Below are positions 24,904 to 35,475 of a DNA stretch of 64,000 nt, in pieces. The position numbers were made by a program, and so were the translations under genes. Source of the stretch: Mugil cephalus (taxonomy: Eukaryota; Chordata; Actinopteri; Mugiliformes; Mugilidae); contig NC_061790.1 of the NCBI RefSeq assembly GCF_022458985.1, positions 14,240,397 through 14,304,396 on the forward strand, written 5' to 3'. The notes under the pieces are model-generated. The model was not told where the DNA came from. It saw nothing but the letters and a program-made list of their open reading frames with translations, and searched no databases. How positions within the stretch are numbered: position 1 is the first letter of the stretch; the number at the start of each line of letters is the position of its first letter.

Positions 24904-27900
24904 ATGGCGGACAACAGAGAAGATGACTGTGAAGACAGAATCAAAGAGGGAGACTACGTCGTGTTGAAACGGGGAGAAATCTTCAAAGCTGTGCAAATCC
25001 AACAGAGAAAGTAAGCCACGCGAGTGTAATTTGCTAAACACACAATTTGTGTCCATGTGTTAGCTTCGTTTCGTAGGAGGAACAATCTGACACTGAGTCT
25101 GTATATTTCACTCATCAAGTGTCTAATAACATGTACAAATGCGTCTGTGTGGTCTCCTCTCAGAAAGGTGATCTTCGAGAAGCAGTGGTTCTTCTTAGAT
25201 AACGCCGTGGGACAGTTGTATAGCACCACATTTGAGATCGTGTCCGGGGGCACCCTGCAACCTCAGAAACTCGAGGACGCGGAGAAACCCACTGGTGTGT
25301 AACCGTGCCCACTGATAACCTGTTCATTTTTCATTTATAAGACTGCCTCATTTCATGCCACCAAAGCCATGTACATCTGTTAATTCCACCATGTAATAAT
25401 CACTGTCAGCCTGTAACTCTGTCACTTTGAGTCTTCTCCTTTTCTTCCCAGATTCAAAGGAGACAGGTACAGACAACAGAAACATTGTGGATGATGGCAA
25501 ATCACAGAAACTGACCAGGGATGACATTGAGGTGCTCAAAGAACAAGGTCTGAAGGGGCAGGTAAATCAATAACTTAATTTTACATATTTATATATGGGA
25601 AGGAACCACATTACTGTGGCACATTATTAAAGATGGATGGCAATGATGTTTATTCTTCCCCGACTTCCCCATCATGTCTGTAGCGCTCACCCCGCCAAGC
25701 ACATTGGTTCCTACAGTCGACATAAAAGGTCCACAGACACTTGCAATTGCATTAAAAATACAGATGCCTTTCCAAAATTGCTGTGAAAGGGGCAAGTGAT
25801 CGGTCTGGTTGCACCAAACATGTGCAGCTGTAATAATTTTTCTATCAACATAGAATTCCATGAGAATCAAGTTTCATAGCTGGGTATGGTTAAGTCATGT
25901 GTGCAATTCACATTAGAGTAGATCTGAACAAGGCGCACTCTTGCTCTGGATGTCAGTTCCTTTATGACAGTGAACATTAGTAGTATTCACTACTTGATCA
26001 CATTTTGATCTTTGAGACGTGTGCCATCCGTTTAAATTCACAGCTGAAAGCCAAATCATTGACAGCTAATGAATATTTAAAAAGTTAACTTAAATATGTA
26101 ATGTCCCATTGCCACAAGTGGACCTCTTGGCTGAGTTTCATATACGAAAAGTGCACAACTAAATGACAATCTAATGTCGCCAGGGGGTTCTGTGGAAAAA
26201 GCTGACTGAAGCTATTCATGATCCCCTCTACCTTGACTAAAGTCCAGTTCCAGCTGGAGAAAAAATGATGCTGCCGCCTCCATGCTTCACTTTAGAAATT
26301 AGTGCTCTTTTACTGATGTGCAGTCTTGGTCTCACCGGTCTTTTGGATGTTGGGTATATGTTTATACAAATTTTGTCAGGGGCTTACATGTGTTTTTCAT
26401 CAGAAAAAGTTTCAGTTTCAGCTTAAGCTTACAAGACAGCTGCACATGTTTGGTGCAACCAGACCGATCTCTTGCCCCTTTCACAGCAATTTTGGAAAGG
26501 CATCTGTATTTTTAATGCAATTGCAAGTGTCTGTGGACCTTTTATGTCGACTGTAGGAACCAATGTGCTTGGCGGGGTGAGCGCCACAGACATGATGGGG
26601 AAGTCGGGGAAGAATAAAATTTTAGTTTTAACTGTTTTTTTTCTCTTTTCATCTGTTCGTGGATCTTTTTAAATTGTCAAACAAAATGTAATATTAAAGC
26701 AATTTGGCCCTCAGGAAATCATCCAGCAGCTCATAGAGCACAGCACCACATTCCGAGACAAGACTGAGTATTCCCAAGACAAGTACATCAAGAAGAAGGA
26801 GAAGAAGTGAGTCACATCTGATGCTACACCCACGATCTGACTTAAATGAACGTGTCGTGCTGTAATCAGTCGGCTCCATCTCGTGCTTTTCCAGGTATAA
26901 AAACACTGTGACGATTGTGAGGCCTTCCTGTCGCATCCTGGCGATGATGTACAATGGCCGCGAACCAGGGAAAATCTGGTGAGTCAGCGCGTGGATTATC
27001 AGTATGTGTGAATGTCGTCCTTGAGAAGCAGGGAGATGATTGTGTGTTTTTTGTCCGTGTGATGCAGCCACCTGCGGTACGACACACTCGCCCAGATGCT
27101 GACTCTGGCAAACGTCCACGCTGGCAGCAAGGTGTTGGTGTTCGAGACGTGTGCTGGACTTGTACTGGGATCCGTCATGGAAAGAATGGGAGGCAAGTCC
27201 GATTATCTGTTTGAAGGATTTAAGATTTTTTTTTTTGTAGTGGTGGTAGTCTTTTCGCGCTCGCCGAACAAAGCCTTTGACTTTTATGTAATTGCTCTCA
27301 TCCAGGCTACGGCTCGGTGATCCAAATGTACCCAGGAGGCGGGCCTGTTCGGGCGGGCGTGGAGAGCTTTGGCTTTCCTTCGCATTTTCACGATATGCTG
27401 CATGAGTTTCCCATCTGCCACGTCAACCCTCTGCTGGCAGGCACTTTGGACGCCACAGCCAAAGACTCCGATGCTGGTAGGGCCGGCTTTTACGAACGGT
27501 CTCTGAGATATTTACAACCTCGATGGCTTAGGTGATAATTCAGGACTAGCTGCACACTTGTCCTGAATTGAACCACCGATGAAAATGGTTAAAATAGATA
27601 TCAAAGTCCCCTTCCTCTGTCACATTCATTGCTGATTTAGAAGTTAAACAAACATTAATTCACCCAATGTTACAGATCAAAAGAAGCTCAACGTGGCTGC
27701 AGAAGAGGAGCAAAACCAGCCTGGGGCGGAACAGCAGGGTAGTCCAGAGGAAGACAGCATGGACACGAACGCTGGCGATGACGCTGAGCAGGACCAGGAG
27801 AAAATGGAGAGGGAGAAACGCAAAGAAGCTAAAGTATGTGTGGTATTCACTCTTTAAACCCCTTTACCTGTATCCTTCTATTATTTGCCGTCAACATGAA

Positions 27901-30885
27901 CTAGCTAGTGTGTTGATAATTAGAAAGAGAAAGAATTTCCTCATGTGGCATCATTAGGGAAAGAATTATTATGACAGTAAAAAAAAGTAATAATCTGTGA
28001 TGTAGCTCAGAGAATGTACTGACATTATTTATTTATTTTTTTAAGGCTCAAGAAAGGAAGCTGAAACTGGAGGAGAAGCAGAAGAAGCTGGCAGCCACTG
28101 CCACGCTGCTGGAAGGCAGGAATGCCGACGGGTCCGTTTCAGATTTTTTGCCCCATACCTTTGCACTGACTGCACCGCTCCACTCTGCTCTGCTCTTCTC
28201 TGCACCTGCCTCTTCCAGCTCAGTCCCAGACTGCGCCATGTAGTAAATGAAATCAATGAAGGCAGATCCGCAGGATTTAATAATTAAAGTATTGTTAACT
28301 ACGTCCATAAAAGCCAGTGTAAATTATTAGGTGTCCCTTACGAGGTGAACAAATTGATTGTTTTGCCGTTTCCTCTCTTAGAAAATGAGAAGCTTTTATG
28401 TGACTAATGGATGAATTGTTGGGAGGTTGACGTCCGAGTCCGAAATATCGATCGCAGCCTATTGACTTCTGCGTCTCTACATCATAGCAGCCATATCATA
28501 AACACTGCCACAGAGCGGGGCACCAGTTGTCCTAAATCAGCCTTTTTTTCTCTTTTTCTTTTAACTGACTCTCATACAGCTCTATAAAATACGAGTCACT
28601 ACTACTAAGCTAGTAAATCCTCATGTCTTCTGGTATTCTGCACTGATAAACTAAATTACGATACGGCCTGACGTCACATTTTTCCAATTACAAGGTGCGT
28701 GGTTGTCGGCGTATTTCACATCGGACAGGTTTGCTTGACTTTTCCTTTGATTCTCCACGTGCAGGTTGGTCATAGCGAGCCGCTTTCACCCGTGTCCAGT
28801 CCTGCTGGGTCTGCTGAAATTCCTGTCTCCCTCCAGGCCTTTTGTAGTGTACTCCCAATACAAAGAGGTAAGATATTCATGAGCAGTGGTATTTACTAGA
28901 AACACGACCCGTGCACTCGATGTCCCCTACGGAATGATGATAGTGAGTTACCTTAGAAGGGTTTCTCATTAGTTACAGCTGGGCTTTTATTGCTTTGAGC
29001 TCCCAATAGGAGATGTCCTTGTTACACAAAATATCGCAGACTTCCCTGTCAGTGCCGAGGAGTTAAGAGTGGCCATCACCCCCCCCACCCCTACATTCAT
29101 TACCTCGGTCGAGCTCATATTGCCAAACAGATCAATGTGTGTGTGTCTGTGGACTCGTCTACGAAGCAGCCGTTCGCTTAATGCTTCTTTCCCATCTTGA
29201 CTTCTCCAGGCTCTTATCGAGTGTTACACAAAACTCAAGGAACGTGGCGGCACAGTCAACCTCAAAATCACAGACACCTGGCTCAGACATTATCAGGTAA
29301 GCGTTTCACTTAGTATTGAACCATGTGTTTCATTCTACAATTAAAGCTACTCTAATCAATAGTTGGAATTGGACCAATGGATCTAATTACAGCCTATAAT
29401 GTTAAAAGTGACTCTGTTCTTCCCCTCAGCTTTATCCTTAAGCCTTTACGCTTACCCTAAACTATGAAATTAATTATCAGGATCGCCCATGTTTAGTTTC
29501 CCAGTACCTGTTTGGTCTAGCTAAGCTATTGATTTAATAAGGCAAAGATAATTTCTAAACAGTTTTTTTTAGATTATTTTTTAATATAAACATTCCACAT
29601 TTGGTAGCATGAGTCACTTCCAATATTTCGCTGCCCTAATTAATTTTCACCATGGTACCACGGTAGATTGCAGTGCGTTTCAAACCAATACGCGTGTCCC
29701 AGAAGTGTGTTAAAAATACGCAGCTGTTCTATATTTTCCTGCTTGACACTTTTAAACTCGCGTCAGTACGGGTTGATCGAATCGTTCAGGCAGGAAGTCC
29801 ATTCTTGGAAGACAAAGTGGATCCAGTTTGGTTCCAACACGGTTCAACATGGCTCTCAAATAATAAAGCAAAGTTCGCTTTAAATCTCAAACTAAAATGA
29901 AATAAATGACTCCTACAGGCAGTGCTTTTTTTATCCATCCATGTTTCTTAAACCATTCTCTTGCCCTTCACACTTGCCAGTCTGATGCGGCAGGGTACGG
30001 CGTCACCGACCAAAACGCGTCACAGACCCTTTCAGTGGATCCAAAGCTTTAGGCCCTCACATTTTTTCTCTCACTTTTCTTGAAGTTGGGTACAGAGGAA
30101 GATAAAAAGGATTAAAGTTTTTGCAACTTTTTCCAAGCACTGTTGTTTAGGCAAATGATTGCGCTGGGGTACGGAATAGCAACGGCCGTTTTATTCAGCG
30201 CAAGCCATGTTGCTTTTAGTCAGGATTTAATTCAGCAGCTCATCGAGTCAATGCTGGAAAATAAGTTGCACTAATATTGTGTAGGTCTCCCTTCCATCAG
30301 AGAATGGACATTGACCTTCTAAAGGTGTCCTGTGGTGTCAGGCGGCAGGATGTTGTTAGTGGAGGTCTTTGGGTCATATGGGTCGAAGGGAGGGGCCTCT
30401 GTGGATCACTCCACAGACACTTGATCAGTTTTGGATCTACATCCACAGGTCCGAATCAGAACTTTGTATTGTCACAAGAGGGTCAGGGTCAGTGTTATTT
30501 ACTTCTCCTGTCGTGGGTCATAATGTTATGCCTGATCTGTGTATGTAGAAGGGGTTTACATTTGTCATGACAGACCCCTCGGTGGAAATACACCAACTCC
30601 TTTCAAAGTACTTCCTACTACCTCGGGAGAGTTGCTGTGTTAGAAGACCTTTCCTCTCTCATAGGACCGGGACATTTCATGTATCGTTAACGATCCCTGA
30701 CTTTATTTCTTATGCGTCCCTAGGTGCTGCCCAACAGGACGCATCCTGTGCTAATGATGAGCGGGGGCGGGGGCTACCTCCTCTCAGGGACAACGGTTGC
30801 CGCAGACAGCTCCAAAGCTGCAGGCTCCGAGCGAGCTCAGGAACCGGCACCAAAGAGACTGAAACTGAACGATACCGAAGGATAA
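24904..30885 (+). CDS. trmt6: tRNA (adenine58-N1)-methyltransferase non-catalytic subunit TRM6
   Basis: TRMT6 pairs with the catalytic subunit TRMT61A in a nuclear heterotetramer that makes m1A58 in tRNAs, including initiator tRNA. Coding exons: 24904-25010, 25164-25294, 25452-25561, 26715-26806, 26895-26978, 27068-27192, 27306-27476, 27676-27833, 28046-28131, 28765-28867, 29210-29296, 30724-30885. They give 471 residues; human TRMT6 has 497. The N-terminal beta-barrel part (EGDYVVLKRGEIFKAVQIQQ) is followed by a Rossmann-like fold. There, VFETCAGLVLGSVMERMGG replaces the glycine-rich SAM loop, as expected of this inactive paralogue. YPGGGPVRAG and RNADGLVIASRFHP follow. An acidic, lysine-rich, low-complexity linker interrupts the fold, and a PKRLKL basic motif near the C-terminus may be a nuclear signal. 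One intron is GC-AG (27193), and the 28132 donor GTCCGT is weak. The gene converges with chgb. Confidence 0.95.
25651..26616. repeat. Inverted repeat with 181-bp arms inside trmt6 intron 3
   Basis: The left arm (25651-25831) and right arm (26436-26616) are reverse complements with only about two mismatches seen by eye. The spacer is 604 nt. The spacer holds sequence resembling the antisense of a fish Tc1-type element (ATGCTGCCGCCTCCATGCTT, about 26269-26288), so the structure probably came from rearranged transposon DNA. Apparent open frames in the arms appear on both strands because of the symmetry and are not genes. It lies entirely between coding exons 3 and 4. Confidence 0.9.
28132..28764. 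other. trmt6 intron with weak donor
   Basis: This intron follows the exon ending RNADG and uses GTCCGT as its donor, a poor match to GTRAGT. The next GT would break the frame, so the weak donor is the only choice that keeps the conserved RNADG-LVIASRFHP junction. No element was recognised inside. Confidence 0.6.
29297..30250. other. Last trmt6 intron, proximal part
   Basis: This is the first part of the 1.4-kb last intron. No gene, RNA or transposon could be supported; short open frames near 29670-29900 lack motifs. A Tc1-like fragment follows at 30258. Confidence 0.5.
30258..30550 (-). mobile_element. Truncated Tc1-like element in last trmt6 intron
   Basis: Read on the - strand, the fragment starts with the terminal sequence ACAGATCAGGCATAACATTATG and GACAGGAGAAGTAAATAACACTG. 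It then jumps to 3'-transposase-type sequence ending GGAGACCTACACAATATTAG. The middle is deleted and the other terminal repeat is missing. It belongs to the same Tc1-like family as the copies at 19211, 38205 and 56101. Confidence 0.8.
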
Positions 30886-31320
30886 ACAAGGCTACGTTAT
30901 CCGTGACTTGGAGGAGTCACCTCCAGCCTTGGCTTCCCTTTCTGCTGAACTGAGTTGACATGTCTGGAGTAAGGGAGACAGAGTGTCTGGTTTGCATTCA
31001 TCAGAGCACTTTCTTCCGTCTTGTGCAGTCACATCAGGGCAGATTAAGGTAATGCCGAGAAGTAAACCCTTAGCCCATGTAGGCTGTCTGACTGTAGTGT
31101 ATGTAAGGTGACAGTCTAAAACAATCTTTTTTTTTTTTTTTTATGCTCTCCGGCTTCTAGGTTGTAACTGTGTTTTTTAAACTTTGTTATCCCCACAGAA
31201 AGTGCCATTTGTTATATAATCGGGTTGCTAGCGCAGCTTCACTGTGGGCTACGTCTGTATCTGCGCCGGATTAAAAAGCAGTTCTAACAACCCTGACGTG
31301 TGACCACTTTTTAATCAAGA

Positions 31321-31326
31321 AATAAA
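31321..31326 (+). terminator. trmt6: trmt6 poly(A) signal
   Basis: A canonical AATAAA lies 436 nt after the trmt6 stop codon. An ATTAAA near 31270 is an alternative. The chgb poly(A) signal lies 40 bp further on, on the opposite strand. Confidence 0.65.
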
Positions 31327-31360
31327 TGACAGGCGTTAGCTTGGTCCCAGAACAACTCCT

Positions 31361-31366
31361 TTTATT
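31361..31366 (-). terminator. chgb: chgb poly(A) signal
   Basis: TTTATT on the + strand reads AATAAA on the - strand, about 310 nt after the chgb stop codon. It gives chgb a short 3' UTR whose end would fall within tens of bases of the trmt6 cleavage site. Confidence 0.65.
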
Positions 31367-31676
31367 GAGTGCAAACAGAACAAACTCTTTAAGAACACGT
31401 TTGAACTATTTAGTACATATGTATTATTTTCACAAACATCCAAGCCATTCCCATGCTGATTAATTTCATAACATCAAAAATATCACAAAAAAAGCCATAA
31501 TAAATAAGTTCAGAAAATGCTTTGGCAAGGCTCCAAGGTTGTTGTTTTTTCTATTTTTTTAAATCATGACATATTTTTTGGCATTTTGTCACTGTAAGCA
31601 CATTAAATTCTCAGACGGAGTAAGACGGTAACGTTGTGTTCACTGGTAGCTGATGGAGTCTTTAAATGCTCCCGGA

Positions 31677-34600
31677 TTATGCTGCGTTCTCATGCAACTT
31701 GGCTGCAATTTTCTGCAACTCCACGTCCATCTCTGCCAGGTTTTCCAGCTCTTTCTCCTGAAACAGAAAAATCACAATGTTTTTTTGTCACTAATCACAG
31801 TATATGTAAATTGTCCTTGGGTCTCACGCCTGCTCAACGTATGTCTTAAGTGCTCATTCTAGGGTTAAATATTCCCTTATGGTCCTCAGCACAGCTTGGA
31901 CCAGTAAATCACTATGCCCCTAATTTGTTTTTCTTCTATAAAGTATGAGACGAGATGGCCTGCTGGTCGGTTTTCAGTCGGACTGGGCCTCTAAATGTGT
32001 TTTCCCTGTGATCTCGGCACAAGGGATTGTCACATCTTATCCTGTGTATTAATGGATGCGTCTCTTCAGGCTGCAGTTCTCCTTAATGGCCATATTATGG
32101 CTCTGATTGCTCCGGGAGGCTACAATCATGAGGTTCTTAGTGTGATTACTGCAGCAGTCATAACACGCTGGTGTGGAGAAGGCAAATGGGCGAAAGGGGG
32201 CAATCAAGCTGGGACGAGAAATGCAGTTATGATGTGAAGTGCTGATGCGAGGAGAGGCGATGGGTTCAAAGTAAGTCGCAGTCGAAGGGGGAGTCACTGC
32301 GCACGGATATACTAGTGGGGTTGTTTCCTTCGCAAGGGACACTTCCCCATGTGCATTTGTGCAGATGGATGTTTGTTGATGCTCGGTGGTTCTGAGGGCT
32401 AAATCCTGACATGTCGAGTAGAGATTTCCATAATGAGCGTGGCTACTCTTTCAGAAACGGTGCAGTGGAGAGGCTTGATGTGCTTTGCGGCGTCGGCTGA
32501 ATGTGGTGGGGGTTTTTTTCGTTTGTTTGTTTTAAAGGTTGATTATCCATGTATCCATGTATGTTTCCTAGTCCTGGGGGTCAGTGGTATAGGGTGTTAT
32601 AGAGATTTGATGCATTTCATTTTACCTCTTGTGGGGTAAGTGTCCTCTGGTGTGTGCTCCTCTTTGCCTCGTCTTGAGTAGAGTGGTTGGCCAGCTGGTG
32701 TATCTTATAGCTCAGCAGCTTGGTTAGTTGGTCCATCTGAAACACACAAACACAGAACCAGGGCGTATGTAAACTGTAGCTGCCTGGAATTAGCCAAACC
32801 AGTGCTGGTTATGTTAATGGCACCACTTGCTAAAGTTCATCATCTCACATTTTGCCCATGACATGATGTTAATATTGGCCAAAATAAAATCTGAATGAGA
32901 GTTTATTTTAAATTGGTGCATGAATGGGATTAAAAATGTGCGGTGAAAGTGAAGTGATGTACCTTGTTTGAGGTTGCAGCGTGTTCGTCTGAATCCCTTT
33001 TATACCAGGCAGGGTGGTAGAAGCCTCTGTAAATCCAGGGGTTGCGCTTCTCGGGCAGATACCTGAAAATAATGATTAATTATTCCACCATTTTTATTCC
33101 AACACATGCATACACCTTAAAGTCTGAAGTGTTTTGTGCTGTTGTAGGCCACAAAGCTACAAAATAAGACCATGGAAGTTGTGGTACCTCATAGCATCGT
33201 CTTTATCCTTTGCCTCCTCTGGATATTCCTCTGAATCGCTCCTCGGCCCTTCCTCTGATGATTCTCCGCCGCGCTTGTGAAGTTTCTTCTTGTGGTGGTA
33301 GCGGTGGGTCGGTTTCCAGATGCGCTTTTCCATCTCCCCCTCTTCTTTCCCGTGTCTTTTGTCAAAGTCCCAGGACTCCTGGCTGCGTTCCCCCTCTGGC
33401 TCATCTCTCTCCTCCTCTGCAAGCTCTTCGTCACGTTTATGTCTCCTCTGGTGGTATCTTCCAGCCCTCCAGTCCCTCTTGTCCCTTCCCGTGTCAAAAT
33501 CCCAGTATTCCTGACTGCGTTCCTCATCCGGCTCTTCTCTGGCTTCCTCTGACAGCTCCTCATCCCGTTTGTGTCTCCTCTGGTGGTACCTTCCAGCCCT
33601 CCAGTCCCTCTTGTCCCTTCCCGTGTCAAAATCCCAGTATTCCTGACTGCGCTCTTCGTCGGGATCTTCCCTGGCTTCTTCGGAAAGCTCCTCATCCCGC
33701 TTGTGCCTCCTCTGGTGGTATCTTCCAGCCCTCCGGTCTCTCTTGTCTCTTCCGGCATCAAAATCCCAGTATTCCTGACTGCGCTCCTCGTCCGGCTCAT
33801 CTCTGGCTTCCTCTGACAGCTCCTCATCCCGTTTGTGCCTCCTCTGGTGGTACCTTCCAGCTCTCCAGTCCCTCTTGTCTCTCTCGTCGTCCAGACCCCA
33901 AGACTCCTGGCTGCGCTCTTCGTCTTCCTCGCCCTCCGATGGCTCGCCCCCACGCTTGTGGAGCTTTTTCTTGTGGTGATAGCGATGTGTGGGTTTCCAT
34001 ATGCGCTTGTCTCTCTCCTCCTCGTCTTCTGTTCCGTGCCTCTTGTCCACGTCCCAGTACTCTTGGCTCCGGTCTTCCTCCGGCTCTTCCCTCTCTTCTC
34101 CTAAAGGTTCCTCGTCCCGCTTGTGTTTTCTCTGATGGTACCTTCCAGGCCTCCAGCTCCTCTTCTCTCTCTCATCATCTTCTTCCTCCTCTGATCTCTT
34201 CTCTTCTAATCCCCAACTCTCCTGGCTGCGCTCATCGTCTTCCTCCTCTCCTCGCTTGTGCTTCCTCTGGTGGTATCTTCCAGGCTTCCAGCCGCTCCTC
34301 TTCTCCCGCTCCTCTTCCACCTCGTTCTCGTGCCTCTTCTCCTTCTCGTCGCCCAGGCTCCAGGATTCTTGGCTGCGCTCATCTTCCGGGTTTTCCCTTT
34401 TTTCCTCCACTGATTTCAGGAGTGCCTCGATGTCTTTCACATCTGCAGCCTTTGCCTCGGGCTCTCCTGCGTGACTTTTGGCTGCCTCTTCATGTGTTAC
34501 TATCTCTTCGCCACTCTTCTTGTCCAATGGGGCATGTTTAACCCCTGTGACAGGACAAATAAAATACACCTTAAAGGAGCTCTAGGGGATAATAATAACT

Positions 34601-35243
34601 TACTTGGCATTTGAGTTTAACCTTTAGAGCAAATCAATCCTAAATGTATGTCTGCGGCATGTCCAGAATACATAAAAGTGTCATAAAAACATGGAATTAA
34701 CAGTTGCTCAGTTTGTGTCATCATATCTATTTGCCACTGGACTTCTTGTATGAAGGGGGAAAAAAATAAAAATAAATAAATAAACGAAGATTCATATGCG
34801 CTACAGACCTGCTCGGAGAATGTCTTTGCATTCTTGGTCCAGCTCAGAGTCCGGTTTGGAGAGGGCTTTGGACAGGACTTCCACCAAACATCGTGTCACC
34901 TGCACAATTCAAATAAACCAAACATGCAACTCTCCGAATAGACGGTGCTTTAAAGAATAAAAGGAAAGTCCAATTAAAGAAAAACATACCACATCTTCTG
35001 GCTGTCCCTCCTTGACCACTGGAAGCGCTAGATTTTCTGCATTTTAGAAAAGAAAAGAACACAAACAAACAAACAGAAAGCAAACGAATTAACAGTTTCC
35101 ACGCGTCAATGCGAGAGGAGCCGATCTCTGACCATGGTCCTGAACTGATCGCCCAACTTACTTAGCGGAGAAAATCGGCATCACACCCCTTCCTTCCACT
35201 TACCTGTCAGCAGAGCCACGGCCAAGAATAAAATAAGTCTCAT
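31677..35243 (-). CDS. chgb: Chromogranin B (secretogranin-1) precursor
   Basis: Chromogranin B is an acidic dense-core-granule protein that binds calcium, promotes granule formation and is cut into peptides. Coding exons in transcript order: 35243-35204, 35036-34990, 34899-34809, 34544-33188, 33062-32963, 32736-32626, 31757-31677. They give 608 residues. A signal peptide (MRLILFLAVALLT) leads. Next is the granin disulfide loop, with Cys33 and Cys53 enclosing LVEVLSKALSKPDSELDQE. The large exon 4 (1357 nt) codes for an Arg/Glu-rich region full of KR sites, including four in-register 44-residue repeats. The end, EKELENLAEMDVELQKIA, is the conserved granin C-terminal signature. A short aromatic segment (NPWIYRGFYHPAWY) lies between KR pairs before it. 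Size (human 657 residues), exon layout and convergence with trmt6 all support orthology. Confidence 0.95.
33430..33900 (-). repeat. chgb: Four 132-bp tandem repeats in chgb coding exon
   Basis: The landmark GTGGTA (+ strand) recurs at 33451, 33583, 33715 and 33847, exactly 132 bp apart, so each unit codes for 44 residues. Each unit holds GRYHQRRHKRDEEL, an acidic spacer, ERSQEYWDFD and a KR pair. Units differ at only a few positions. Two older, diverged GRYHQRKHKR units lie further 5' in the transcript, and two HRYHHKKKLHKR units flank the array. Confidence 0.95.
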
Positions 35244-35475
35244 CTTGGCGATTTGAATGTAAATCCAGGAAAGTGTGAGAAAGCTGGAGGAGGAGGACAA
35301 AAAAAAAGCCCGACTCCCGTCCCTCCGTTAGCGGCAGGAGAGAGCTGCGCTGACTGGGCGCCTGCTGCTCTGAGGTTCTCCGAGGCAGGGGAGCGCCTCA
35401 AATAGGGAGAGAGGAGTGGGCTGGGGCAGCGTGGGAGGACGGCTTCGGGCTCTGTTGGTGTCATGACTCATTAGA
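35244..35475 (-). promoter_or_regulatory. chgb: chgb 5' flank with AP-1-type site
   Basis: The segment directly upstream of the chgb ATG on the - strand is GC-rich. It contains TGAGTCA (+ strand TGACTCA, 35464-35470), the AP-1/TRE consensus, about 220 nt before the start codon. A TATTTGA sequence near 35398-35404 could serve as a weak TATA element. A regulatory role is inferred from position only. Confidence 0.35.

Noticed and set aside
25589-26672. Matching open frames on opposite strands (PLSQQFWKGICIFNAIASV)
   Set aside because: The duplicate peptides arise because the two arms of the inverted repeat are reverse complements; there is no domain and the sequence is intronic.
26694-27119. 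141-codon - strand frame across trmt6 exons 4-6
   Set aside because: It is antisense to well-supported trmt6 exons and has no family similarity.
33430-33900. Regular 132-bp repetition resembling an array
   Set aside because: There are no unique spacers between short repeats; whole coding units are tandemly duplicated, so this is not a CRISPR array.
33189-33953. 254-codon - strand frame overlapping chgb
   Set aside because: It is an alternative frame across the same 132-bp repeats. The conserved granin features lie in the other frame, which also connects to signal peptide and C-terminal exons by splice sites.
33210-34541. 443-codon open frame on the + strand
   Set aside because: It is the exact antisense of the chgb exon 4 coding sequence. 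Biased Glu/Arg/Lys codon use on the - strand leaves few stops on the other strand. The Pro/Ser-rich product has no known domain, and its repeats are those of chgb.
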